NCBI GenBank assembly: GCA_030683705.1
Contig: JAUXPP010000072.1
Location: 1-39,370, forward strand
DNA length: 39,370 nt
Source: Polaromonas sp.
Lineage (GTDB): Bacteria; Pseudomonadota; Gammaproteobacteria; Burkholderiales; Burkholderiaceae_C
Direction: 5' to 3'
In this document: in pieces, positions 24,990-36,383 of the stretch
Layout of the letters: every line of letters starts with the position of its first letter
Position numbering within the stretch: position 1 is the first letter of the stretch
Notes under the pieces: model-generated
Seen by the model: only the letters and a program-made list of their open reading frames with translations
The model's database searches: none
What the model was told of the DNA's origin: nothing
Made by a program: the position numbers and the translations under genes

Positions 24990-25991
24990 ATGAACCGCCG
25001 ATCCAAACTGCACACCCTTCTGGCACTGACTGCCAGCGTCTGCCTCAGCATCTCGGGGACTGCGTCAGCACAAACCCCCACCGTTATCAAGCTCGGATGG
25101 ACCACCTCCGACGGCGCTCAGGACCCCTATGCATCCGGAGCCCGGGCCTTCCAGAGCGCGGTGGAGCGCGAAACGCGTGGTTCCGTGAAGGTGCAATTGT
25201 TCCCCAATCGCCAACTCGGCGATGAACGCCAGATGATGGAAGGAATGCGCTTTGGAACAGTGGATGCCGGCGTCATCACCAACGCTGTTATCGCGCAGTT
25301 GGAGCCAGCATTCAGCGTGAACGACTTGCCCTTTCTTTTTGCCAATGAGGCCCAAGCCCACAAAGTTCTGGATGGCGCCGTGGGAGCCGAACTGGCCAGG
25401 CGCCTCGCGACGAAAAGTATCGTTGTCTTGGGGTACATGGAAGGAGGTTTCCGCAATATGATCAACAACAAACGACCGGTCAATACGCCTGGGGACGTGG
25501 CGGGAGTGAAGTACCGCGTGATGCAGAACCCGGTCTTTATCGACATGTTCAACAGTATGGGCGGATCGGCTGTACCCATGGCATGGGGTGAGACCTTCAC
25601 CGCGGTGCAACAGGGCACCATCGACGGACTGGAGATTCCGCTGGCAGTGATCGACGCCAACAAGTATTCCGATGTCACGAAGTTCCTGTCGCTGACCAAC
25701 CACACCTATTCCATGATTGGTCTTTTGATCAGCAAGCGGACCATGGACAAGTTGACCCCTGAGCAGCGGGCCGCTGTCGTGAATGCAGCCAAGTCCGCGA
25801 CTGCCATACAGCGACAGGTGTCATTGGCTGATGCGAAGGCCACCCTTGGCAAGCTCGAGAAAAACGGCATGAAAATCAATACCGTGTCGGACGTCGGAGC
25901 CTTCCGCAAGAGCGTCAGCCCGGTGTACGACAAGTTCCGCAAGAGCGACGCAGGCCCGCTGCTTGAGCAGGTGTTGGCCAGCGTCAAGTAA
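24990..25991 (+). CDS. TRAP transporter substrate-binding protein (DctP family)
   Basis: The 333-residue product is a periplasmic solute receptor. The signal peptide ends near residue 28 (SISGTASA-QTP). Mature features are IKLGWTTSDGAQDPYASGARAF, FPNRQLGDERQMMEGMRFGTVDAG and PGDVAGVKYRVMQNPVF, the last containing the conserved Arg that binds the ligand carboxylate, then TAVQQGTIDGLEIPL. ATG 24990 has a strong AAAGGAG site. It is followed by the small and large permease genes, so the system is complete. The ligand is expected to be an organic acid, and the adjacent amidohydrolase points to a dicarboxylate or lactone-derived acid. Confidence 0.94.
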   Translation: MNRRSKLHTLLALTASVCLSISGTASAQTPTVIKLGWTTSDGAQDPYASGARAFQSAVERETRGSVKVQLFPNRQLGDERQMMEGMRFGTVDAGVITNAVIAQLEPAFSVNDLPFLFANEAQAHKVLDGAVGAELARRLATKSIVVLGYMEGGFRNMINNKRPVNTPGDVAGVKYRVMQNPVFIDMFNSMGGSAVPMAWGETFTAVQQGTIDGLEIPLAVIDANKYSDVTKFLSLTNHTYSMIGLLISKRTMDKLTPEQRAAVVNAAKSATAIQRQVSLADAKATLGKLEKNGMKINTVSDVGAFRKSVSPVYDKFRKSDAGPLLEQVLASVK

Positions 25992-26012
25992 CGACCGTAC
26001 GCGAGCCCGGAC

Positions 26013-26513
26013 ATGAGTGACCTGACACGACGCGCTTTGGACCAGTTAACGGCTGCAATCAGGGTCCTGATCGTGATTCTGGCCATCCTGATGCTGGTGG
26101 CGCTGTCGCTGCAGGTGGTGATGCGCCTCTTTTTCAACCAGGCTCTGAGCTGGAGCGAGGAACTCGCGCTGGGCTGCTTTAGCTGGGTGATGCTTCTGGC
26201 TATTGCCGTGGGGGTCCGTGATGCCATCCACGTGCGCATGGATCTGCTGGTGGATCTGCTGCCCAAGCCTCTCCAGCGCGTGATGGATGTGCTGGTGTCA
26301 TTGTCCGTGGCTGGATTGGGCCTATTTGTAACCTGGGCCGGGGTGCGTTACGTGATGGATTCCCTCGGAACGACATCGGCGGCCATCGGCTACCCCATCG
26401 CGTTCCTGTATGCCTGTGCGCCGACCGGCGGTGCCTTGATCGCCATCTACGCGCTTGAGCGTGCCGTGCTGGGCCCGGCACCTGCGGCCCGGCCTGTTGT
26501 TGATCAAGAATAA
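26013..26513 (+). CDS. TRAP transporter small permease (DctQ family)
   Basis: The 166-residue product has four membrane helices (about 17-40, 52-72, 90-112 and 125-150), with the family motif SWSEELALGCFSWVMLLAIAVG after the first helix. It supports the large permease in sodium-driven uptake across the inner membrane. The start is 22 bp after the dctP stop; the stop is directly followed by the ATG of the large permease gene, so translation is coupled. Confidence 0.92.
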   Translation: MSDLTRRALDQLTAAIRVLIVILAILMLVALSLQVVMRLFFNQALSWSEELALGCFSWVMLLAIAVGVRDAIHVRMDLLVDLLPKPLQRVMDVLVSLSVAGLGLFVTWAGVRYVMDSLGTTSAAIGYPIAFLYACAPTGGALIAIYALERAVLGPAPAARPVVDQE

Positions 26514-27788
26514 ATGATGTCCACCACCGCGTTGATTCTTACCCTCGGTTTTGCCGGCCTCGTCCTGCTGGGTGTTCCGTTCGCATTTGCAATCGGCCTG
26601 TGCGTGCTGGCGGCGATCGTCACCTCCGGTATCGAGCCCATGCTGCTTCCGCAGACCATGGTGGCTGGTACACAAAGCTTCAGCCTGCTGGCCATTCCCT
26701 TCTTCATGCTGGCCGGCGAGCTCATGAGGGCTGGCGGTTTATCTCATCGCCTGGTGCGGGTTGCTGACGTCTTCGTGCGCCACCTTCCTGGCGGTATGGG
26801 CTGGGTGGTCATCGTGGCGGCGTCGGTGTTCGCCGCCGTTAGCGGCTCAGCTCCCGCAACCACTGCAGCGATCGGCGCGGTGATGATCCCCGCCATGATT
26901 GAGCGCGGGTATACCGCCGCCTACGCTACTGCACTGACGGTCAGTGCCGGAATCCTGGCACCGCTGATACCGCCGTCCATCGCCTTTGTCATCTGGGGCG
27001 TGATCGCCGAGCAGTCGATCGCCAAGCTCTTCCTGTCGGGCGTTCTGCCGGGTCTGCTGATGGCCGCCGGCATGGCCGGCATTGTGACCGTCCAGGCCTT
27101 GCGTGACAAACGCCCGCGAGAAAGTCGCGCCACCAGGGCCGAAATTAAGGCTGCGCTGCGCGGCGGAATCTGGGCACTGATGGCGCCAGTCGTGGTCCTG
27201 GGCGGAATTTACGGCGGGGCATTCACCCCGACCGAAGCCGCTGTGGTCGCTTGTCTCTACGCGCTCTTCGTCGGCGGATTCGTGGAGCGGCGCCTGAGTT
27301 GGAGCCAGTTGCCGGGCGTTGTAGGCCGCGCGATGTCCATCAGCGCGATTGTGATGGCTATCGTGGCCGTCTCCACCGGTTTTGGTTTTCTGGTGGCACA
27401 AGAGCAACTAGCCACCAAGCTGGCCAGTTGGTTGGGTTCGAACATCCATGAAAAGTGGATCATGCTGGCGGCACTGAACATCGGTTTTTTCCTGCTCGCG
27501 GCCGTGATGGACGAGATCGCCATCATGGTGATCCTTGGCCCCATGCTAATCGCCATCGCCAACCAGTTTGGAGTGGACCCTATCCACTTCGGCGCCATGA
27601 TCGTCACGAATGTGGCCATTGGAATGGCCGCGCCACCCATAGGCTACTGCCTGTTCGTGGGTATGGCGATCAGCGGAGTGAAGCTTTTGCCGGTGGCCCG
27701 AGCCATCCTGCCCTTTATCGCGATGATGCTTGTGGTGTTGATGCTGGTGACCTATGTTCCAACATTCGCGTTGGCATTGGTGAAGTAA
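26514..27788 (+). CDS. TRAP transporter large permease (DctM family)
   Basis: The 424-residue product has about 12 membrane segments and forms the transport channel. Typical features are LAIPFFMLAGELMRAGG, VFAAVSGSAPATTAAIGAVMIPAM, ILAPLIPPSIAFVIWGVIAEQSIAKLF and MIVTNVAIGMAAPPIG. Two ATGs stand in tandem directly after the dctQ stop; either may be used. The 214 bp that follow up to the next gene hold no clear gene; a minus-strand frame ending at 27843 is too weak to accept. Confidence 0.94.
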   Translation: MMSTTALILTLGFAGLVLLGVPFAFAIGLCVLAAIVTSGIEPMLLPQTMVAGTQSFSLLAIPFFMLAGELMRAGGLSHRLVRVADVFVRHLPGGMGWVVIVAASVFAAVSGSAPATTAAIGAVMIPAMIERGYTAAYATALTVSAGILAPLIPPSIAFVIWGVIAEQSIAKLFLSGVLPGLLMAAGMAGIVTVQALRDKRPRESRATRAEIKAALRGGIWALMAPVVVLGGIYGGAFTPTEAAVVACLYALFVGGFVERRLSWSQLPGVVGRAMSISAIVMAIVAVSTGFGFLVAQEQLATKLASWLGSNIHEKWIMLAALNIGFFLLAAVMDEIAIMVILGPMLIAIANQFGVDPIHFGAMIVTNVAIGMAAPPIGYCLFVGMAISGVKLLPVARAILPFIAMMLVVLMLVTYVPTFALALVK

Positions 27789-28002
27789 TGTGTGTCACAC
27801 AAATTCGAAGAATCAGAAGAGGCGGGGTCCTGATTGCCACTGCTAACCCTCAATTCCCCGCGTCCAGGCCGCCGTCACAATTCCTTTGGTCTCGGTGGGA
27901 CTCATCACCGGGCCCAGCAGGCCGAGGACATCGGCGCCTCGGACAAGGCTGAACGAGTCTTTCAATGGCCATGATTGACGGCGGCTGGGCCGCTCGCCCT
28001 CC

Positions 28003-28764
28003 TTGCTTCTGATCAAGCTCCTGCTCGTCCCGTTCCTGGTCCTGCTGATCACGCTGGCGGGGCGACGCTGGGGGCCCTCGGTGGCGGGCTGGGTGGCAGG
28101 ATTTCCGGTGGTCACCGCCCCGACTCTCTTGTTCATTTCCCTGGATCAAGGGGCCACTTTTGCCGCGGCTGCCGCGCACGCATCCCTGACCGGGGTGCTG
28201 AGCAACGCGAGTTTTATCGTGGCTTACGCCTGGATGGCGCTTCGCGCCCCCTGGTACGGGGCTGCGGCAGTCGGCGTCGGCACTTTCGCCGTGGTCGGCT
28301 GGGCTTTGACCACGCTTCACGCTGATCCCGGGTTAGCCCTGATCACCACCGTGCTGGGCTTGATGGCTGCATCGCGGTCGTTTCCCACGGTGGCCCTCGT
28401 CAAGGCTGCTCGCCCGCCCTCGCCTTGGGAGCTGCCCATTCGCTGCGTGGCTGCAAGCGCGATGTCGCTGGCTGTGATGCAAATGGCCGACCGGCTCGGG
28501 CCAACTGCCAGCGGATTGCTCGCGGTCTTTCCGGTACTGGGCCTGCTTTTTGGCGTGTTCTCACAGCGGGTTTGGGGAGGCGCTGGCGCGGCGCGCCTGC
28601 TGGCGGGGATGATCCGGGGCTTGTACGCATTCACCACGTTTTGCTTTGTGCTCGCGGTGACACTGGGCGCACTGGACACTACCTGGGCGTTCGCGGCAGC
28701 ACTGATGGCCGCGCTGCTTGTGCAGATTTTCACCTTCAAGTGGCTGACGATCGCAACGCGTTAA
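28003..28764 (+). CDS. Conserved multi-pass membrane protein
   Basis: The product, up to 253 residues, is hydrophobic with about seven or eight membrane helices. It starts near IKLLLVPFLVLLITLAGRRW, continues GPSVAGWVAGFPVVTAPTLL, and ends IFTFKWLTIATR. I recall similar uncharacterised membrane proteins in Burkholderiales but no function. The start is a problem: a stop lies in frame at 27976 and the first possible start is TTG 28003, with no good ribosome binding site. The gene may be 5'-truncated or use an unusual start. It follows the TRAP cluster on the same strand but 214 bp away. The 197 bp after it, up to guaA, hold no gene I can support. Confidence 0.65.
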   Translation: MLLIKLLLVPFLVLLITLAGRRWGPSVAGWVAGFPVVTAPTLLFISLDQGATFAAAAAHASLTGVLSNASFIVAYAWMALRAPWYGAAAVGVGTFAVVGWALTTLHADPGLALITTVLGLMAASRSFPTVALVKAARPPSPWELPIRCVAASAMSLAVMQMADRLGPTASGLLAVFPVLGLLFGVFSQRVWGGAGAARLLAGMIRGLYAFTTFCFVLAVTLGALDTTWAFAAALMAALLVQIFTFKWLTIATR

Positions 28765-28961
28765 AAATCAAGATTGACGGTACTTTTCCCGGGCAGTTGC
28801 GAGACTCCGCACAATGCCGTCAAAAAGCCGACGAAAAATGCAAAATGACCCAGATCGCCGTTGATCGATCCGGGGCGCTTGATTTTGGTAACTTGTTGAT
28901 TTACCCAGGGGGAAACGCCGGTTTTCGGATCGTTCTTGAACCTTGCAAAACCGATGTTGTC

Positions 28962-30608
<1,647 letters not shown>

Positions 30609-30654
30609 GAGGTTGGATCAGTGCGAACTTCTATCGACGCCGTATAAACCGGAC

Positions 30655-30740
30655 AGTTTTTCCGCCGGGCCGCCCCAAGGAAAAATGCGCCCCCGCGGGG
30701 GGCAGAGAGCTACACGAAGTGAGCGAACGTGGGGGCCACA
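30655..30740 (-). repeat. Hairpin-rich post-stop element B, copy 2 (guaB-guaA)
   Basis: Read on the guaB strand, two bases after the guaB stop the sequence continues TGGCCCCCACGTTCGCTCAC, close to the start of the element after mltG (TGGCCCCCACGCTCCGCAC). A strong hairpin follows (GCCCCCCGCGGGGGC at about 30690-30705), then a T-run (GCATTTTTCC). The layout resembles an intrinsic terminator or attenuator between guaB and guaA. Confidence 0.65.
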
Positions 30741-32918
<2,178 letters not shown>

Positions 32919-32925
<7 letters not shown>

Positions 32926-33248
32926 CCGGCCTTGGCCCCTGCCCGCTTGCGGGCAAACAATCCGGATTTTTTCACGCCCTGGCTGCTGAAACGCTCGCGC
33001 CTGGCCACCTTGGGGTCGACCCGCAAGGGGCGGTAGATTTCCACCCGGTCCTGGTCCTGCAACAGCTGTTTCAGGCTGGTTTTCCGGCCCCAGATTCCCA
33101 CAAGCGGACGGCTTGCCGCCAGTTCGGGGAAGGCCAGCAAAATCCCGCTGCTTTCAATCGCTTGCGCCACCGTGCTGCCCAGCGGCAGCTCCAGCGTCCA
33201 CTCGCGCGCCTGGCGCGGGGCCGGGGAATACACCAGCACGATGTTCAT
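32919..33248 (-). CDS. rnfH: RnfH/RatB-family ubiquitin-like protein
   Basis: The 109-residue product has the RnfH fold: a beta-grasp domain with LPLGSTVAQAIESSGIL, VGIWGRKTSLKQLLQDQDRVEIYRPL and RVDPKVARRER. The role of the family is unclear; it is found beside ratA and smpB throughout beta- and gammaproteobacteria. The C terminus (KKSGLFARKRAGAKAGY) is basic. Its ATG follows the ratA stop without a gap, so the two are translationally coupled. Confidence 0.92.
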
Positions 33249-33695
33249 TCAGGGCTCGCCATAGACCTGGGTCGCGCGCTTGACGAAGGCGTCCACCATG
33301 CTGCCGGCGATCTTGTCGAACACCGGGCCGACCAGCGCGGCCAGCGCCGCGTTGTCGAAGTCGTAGCGCAGGCTGAAGTTGACCTTGCAGGCCCGCTGGC
33401 TGCCGTCGCCCAGCGGGGTGAATTCCCAGTGGCCGTCGAGTTTTGAGAACGGTCCGTCCACCAGCTTGAGCGACACCTTGCGGTCCTTCACATGGGTGTT
33501 GCGGGTGGTGAAGCTCTGGCTGAGGCCGGCAAATGAAATGCCGACCCGGGCCGTCATGCCGTCGCTATCTTCCTCCACCACCGCGGCCTGGTCGCACCAG
33601 GGCAAAAACTGCGGATAACTGGCGACATCGGTGACCAGGGCGAACATTTCAGCTGCGCTGTACCAGATCAGGACGGACTTTTGGACGGTTTTCAT
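33249..33695 (-). CDS. ratA: RatA / COQ10-like START-domain protein
   Basis: The 148-residue product is a SRPBCC/START-family protein of the RatA/COQ10 kind: VQKSVLIWYSAAEMFALVTD, YPQFLPWC and the C-terminal VGPVFDKIAGSMVDAFVKRA. The E. coli homologue was described as a toxin affecting ribosome association, whereas eukaryotic Coq10 binds ubiquinone; the true role here is open. The start codon lies inside the 3' arm of a strong inverted repeat (33694-33722), and no ribosome binding site is visible. It is coupled to rnfH and divergent from smpB. Confidence 0.9.
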   Translation of the reverse strand: MKTVQKSVLIWYSAAEMFALVTDVASYPQFLPWCDQAAVVEEDSDGMTARVGISFAGLSQSFTTRNTHVKDRKVSLKLVDGPFSKLDGHWEFTPLGDGSQRACKVNFSLRYDFDNAALAALVGPVFDKIAGSMVDAFVKRATQVYGEP

Positions 33696-33722
33696 ACAAT
33701 CAGGGGCTGCGCCCGATTGTAT
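33694..33722. promoter_or_regulatory. Strong inverted repeat covering the ratA start, between ratA and smpB
   Basis: ATACAATC (33694-33701) and GATTGTAT (33715-33722) are perfect 8-bp arms. Inside, GGGC (33704-33707) pairs with GCCC (33711-33714) around a 3-nt loop, with only a 2-nt bulge between the two stems. The whole folds into a hairpin of 12 base pairs. The ratA ATG lies in its 3' arm on the ratA strand; on the other strand it lies 28 bp upstream of the smpB start. Confidence 0.6.
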
Positions 33723-33750
33723 TAGCCGGTGACGCCCCTACCTCTTATCC

Positions 33751-34305
33751 ATGGCCACCAAAGAAGCATCCTCCAAAAAACCGGCCGCCGCCTCCTCCGG
33801 AAAAGCCGCGGGCAAGCCCGCCATCAACCTGACACCCAAGGCGGCAGCCGCCGCCGTGCGTATTGCCGACAACAAAAAAGCGCTGTTCAACTACCACATC
33901 GAGGAGCGTTTCGAGGCCGGCATGGTGCTCGAAGGCTGGGAGGTCAAGTCGCTGCGCGAAGGCAAGGTGCAACTGACCGACGGCTATGTGGTGATCCGCA
34001 ACGGCGAACTCTTCATCATCGGCTGCCAGATCAACCCGCTGGGCACGGCATCGACCCATGTGCGGCCGGACTCGGTACGCACCAAGAAGCTGCTGATGCA
34101 CAAGGATGAGATCCGCCGCCTGATCGGCAAGATCGAACAGAAAGGCTTCACGCTGGTGCCGCTGAACCTGCACTGGAAGGCCGGCAAGGTCAAATGCGAG
34201 GTCGGGCTGGCCAAGGGCAAGGGCGAACACGACAAACGCGACACCATCAAGGACCGCGAAGGCAAACGCGAGGTGGAACGCGCCATGAAGTCGCGCAGCC
34301 GCTAG
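33751..34305 (+). CDS. smpB: SsrA-binding protein SmpB
   Basis: The 184-residue product binds tmRNA and delivers it to stalled ribosomes for rescue. The core has [47 protein letters not shown] and the basic C-terminal tail [27 protein letters not shown]. An N-terminal extension of about 35 residues rich in Ala, Lys and Ser precedes the core, so the protein is longer than the usual 155-160. The start ATG 33751 has no good Shine-Dalgarno sequence; no better start lies downstream. The ssrA gene is not in the window. Confidence 0.95.
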   Translation: MATKEASSKKPAAASSGKAAGKPAINLTPKAAAAAVRIADNKKALFNYHIEERFEAGMVLEGWEVKSLREGKVQLTDGYVVIRNGELFIIGCQINPLGTASTHVRPDSVRTKKLLMHKDEIRRLIGKIEQKGFTLVPLNLHWKAGKVKCEVGLAKGKGEHDKRDTIKDREGKREVERAMKSRSR

Positions 34306-34437
34306 AAGCTCCCGCCTGGTTTGGGCGCGGTGGAACAAGGACCTCCCAATTTGCCGGAAACGGCAGAAGGGGTTGCCGGCAGTTGCCAGGCCACGGCTGG
34401 TGACGGCGCCTTTGACAGGGGCAGGCAGAGAGCGCCA

Positions 34438-34451
34438 TTGATCCAGGTCAA
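34438..34451. promoter_or_regulatory. FNR/Anr-like box upstream of the VIT-family gene
   Basis: TTGATccagGTCAA differs from the FNR/Anr consensus TTGAT-N4-ATCAA at one base. It lies about 91 bp before the ATG of the VIT-family gene, a distance that suits an activator site. It is the only convincing site of this kind I noticed in the intergenic regions. The rest of the 237-bp spacer shows no gene. Confidence 0.45.
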
Positions 34452-34542
34452 GTGGCGGCACGGAGCCCCCACCCACACTGCGTCACGGCTACCCTCGGCC
34501 GCCTGAAGGCAGGCGCGCCGCCCGCTGCCCACGAAAGGTTCC

Positions 34543-35232
34543 ATGCGACATCTCGAACGCCACAAAACAAGCCGCATCGGCTGGCTACGCGCCGCCGTGC
34601 TGGGCGCCAATGACGGCATCGTCTCGACCGCCAGCCTGATGATAGGCGTGGCCGCTGCCCACACCCCCGTCAGCAGCATCTTGCTAACCGGCGTGGCCGG
34701 ACTGGTCGCGGGCGCCATGTCGATGGCTGCCGGCGAATACGTTTCTGTCTATTCGCAGGCGGATACCGAAAAGGCAGACCTGGCCCGCGAACGTGCCGAA
34801 CTGCAGGCCGACCCGGCCGCAGAAATGCGCGAATTGACGGCGATTTATGCCGCACGTGGCCTGGAGCCCGAGCTCGCGCGTCAGGTGGCAGCGCAATTGA
34901 CGGCGCATGACGCGCTGGGTGCCCATGCTCGCGATGAGCTGGGTATTTCCGACGCGCTCAGTGCCCGGCCGGTCCAGGCGGCGCTGGCATCCGCGGCCAG
35001 CTTTGCCGTCGGTGCGGCGTTGCCGCTGGGCGTCGCAGTGCTGGCCCCGAGCACCCAGCTGATACCGTGGGTGGCTGCTACCTCGCTGCTGTTCCTGGCC
35101 CTGCTGGGAGGAATCGCGGCCCGCGCGGGTGGCGCCCCTGTCCTGGCCGGTGCCTGGCGGGTCAGCTTCTGGGGCGTACTGGCGATGGCCATCACCGCCG
35201 GCGTGGGCGCGCTGTTCGGGGCGGTGGTCTGA
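34543..35232 (+). CDS. VIT1/CCC1-family membrane transporter
   Basis: The 229-residue product has five membrane helices and the typical N-terminal motif GANDGIVSTASLMIGVAAA, then GLVAGAMSMAAGEYVSVYSQADTEKADLARE. A soluble helical segment (about residues 85-135) that binds metal in the plant homologues has several Glu and His residues here. Relatives move iron or manganese out of the cytoplasm. ATG 34543 has AAAGG upstream. A possible FNR/Anr site in the leader points to oxygen-dependent expression. It is convergent with the hydratase-family gene. Confidence 0.9.
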   Translation: MRHLERHKTSRIGWLRAAVLGANDGIVSTASLMIGVAAAHTPVSSILLTGVAGLVAGAMSMAAGEYVSVYSQADTEKADLARERAELQADPAAEMRELTAIYAARGLEPELARQVAAQLTAHDALGAHARDELGISDALSARPVQAALASAASFAVGAALPLGVAVLAPSTQLIPWVAATSLLFLALLGGIAARAGGAPVLAGAWRVSFWGVLAMAITAGVGALFGAVV

Positions 35233-35255
35233 GGGGATGGCCCTGCTGGCCAGCT

Positions 35256-36383
35256 TCAGGCCAGGTCGTGCAGCGGATGGTGATCGGCAGACCACGGGCT
35301 GGCAAAAAAGGCCTGGGTCATGTCCGGCTTGACGTCCTCGATTCGCGCCGGGTTCCACTTCGGCGTGTAGTCCTTGTCGACCGCCAGCGCGCGTATGCCT
35401 TCAACGGTTTCACTGGCTGTACCGGGCCGCAGATGAAAGCAGTGGTGCACGATGTCGCGCTCCATGCGCAGGTCGTCGGCCAGGCTCATGCGCCTGGCCC
35501 GGCGGATCTGCTCCAGCGTCACATGCAGCATCAGCGGTGAACGCTTGCGCAGCATGGCGCCGACCTTTCGCGCCGCTTCGTCGGGCGAGGCTTCCAGCGC
35601 ATCGACCATGTGTTTCACCCGCGCCAGCGAGAAATATTGATCAAATGGGCCTCCGGCGCTTGGGGGACGAGCGTGAGCAGCTATCAAATGTGTAGCAATC
35701 CAGGCCTCCATGGCCGCCGCCGAGTTTAATGACGGGTCACCGAGTGCCTGCCACAAGGCGGGCAGACCGGCGGCCGGCAGCTGGATATCCGCCAGGCCAT
35801 AGGCCAGGGCCTCGTCGGCGTTGATCACCACACCGGTCAGCGCCAGGTACTCGCCGACGCTGCCCGGACAACGGCTGAGGAAGTAGCCGCCACCGACGTC
35901 GGGGAACAGGCCGATGTTGGTTTCCGGCATGGCCAGCTTGCTGCGCTCGGTGACGATGCGGACTTTGGCCCCTTGCGAAATCCCCATACCACCGCCCATG
36001 ACCACGCCGTCCATGAAGGCGATATACGGCTTGGGGAAGTTGTGGATCAAATGGTTGAGCCGGTATTCCTCGGTGAAGAAGTCGTCCAGCGCGCTGTCAC
36101 CCGCCAGCGCCACCTCATGGAAAAAGCGGATGTCGCCGCCGGCCGAGAAACCACCGAACAGCGCCTCCGGCGTGCCGGGCCGCCCGACCTTGTTGCTGCC
36201 GCGTATCGCGACCGCCAGCACGGCCGGGTCGTCGCGCCAGGCCGTGAGGGCTGCCGCCAGTTCGCGCACCATGCCCAGCGACAGCGCATTGAGCGCCTTG
36301 GGGCGGTTCAGGGTGATGAAACCGACCTGGCCGCGGACTTCGGTCAGCACGTCTCCCACCGATTTGGTCTGATAACCCGTCAT
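35256..36383 (-). CDS. 3-hydroxyisobutyryl-CoA hydrolase-like enoyl-CoA hydratase family protein
   Basis: The product, about 375 residues, has the crotonase fold with the long C-terminal extension of 3-hydroxyisobutyryl-CoA hydrolases (valine degradation). Features are ITLNRPKALNALSLGMVREL, FSAGGDIRFFHE, AFMDGVVMGGGMGISQGAKVRIVTE and the family's LAMPETNIGLFPDVGGGYFLSR, whose Glu and Asp are the catalytic pair. Copy 6 of the 56-bp repeat encodes ATHLIAAHARPPSAGGPFD in the middle (about residues 236-254), just before QYFSLARVKHMVDALE. ATG 36383 has GGAG nine bases upstream and overlaps the stop of the transporter gene (ATGA). An upstream TTG at 36398 is rejected. Confidence 0.9.
   Translation of the reverse strand: MTGYQTKSVGDVLTEVRGQVGFITLNRPKALNALSLGMVRELAAALTAWRDDPAVLAVAIRGSNKVGRPGTPEALFGGFSAGGDIRFFHEVALAGDSALDDFFTEEYRLNHLIHNFPKPYIAFMDGVVMGGGMGISQGAKVRIVTERSKLAMPETNIGLFPDVGGGYFLSRCPGSVGEYLALTGVVINADEALAYGLADIQLPAAGLPALWQALGDPSLNSAAAMEAWIATHLIAAHARPPSAGGPFDQYFSLARVKHMVDALEASPDEAARKVGAMLRKRSPLMLHVTLEQIRRARRMSLADDLRMERDIVHHCFHLRPGTASETVEGIRALAVDKDYTPKWNPARIEDVKPDMTQAFFASPWSADHHPLHDLA
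35641..35696 (-). repeat. 56-bp in-frame dispersed element, copy 6 (inside the hydratase-family gene)
   Basis: On the gene strand the copy begins with GCTACACATTTGATAGC, the module in the orientation of copies 2 and 5 with some changes. It continues TGCTCACGCTCGTCCCCC and encodes ATHLIAAHARPPSAGGPFD. The frame of the host is kept. Confidence 0.85.

Noticed and set aside
28765..28961. Possible terminator or attachment site between the membrane-protein gene and guaA
   Set aside because: TTGACGG (28774-28780) and CCGTCAA (28817-28823) are complementary but 36 nt apart and without a T-run, so no terminator can be claimed.
33249..33695. ratA-rnfH as a toxin-antitoxin pair
   Set aside because: The pair is a conserved housekeeping neighbourhood of smpB. 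The START and ubiquitin-like folds do not match classical toxin-antitoxin systems, and the evidence for toxicity comes from overexpression in E. coli.
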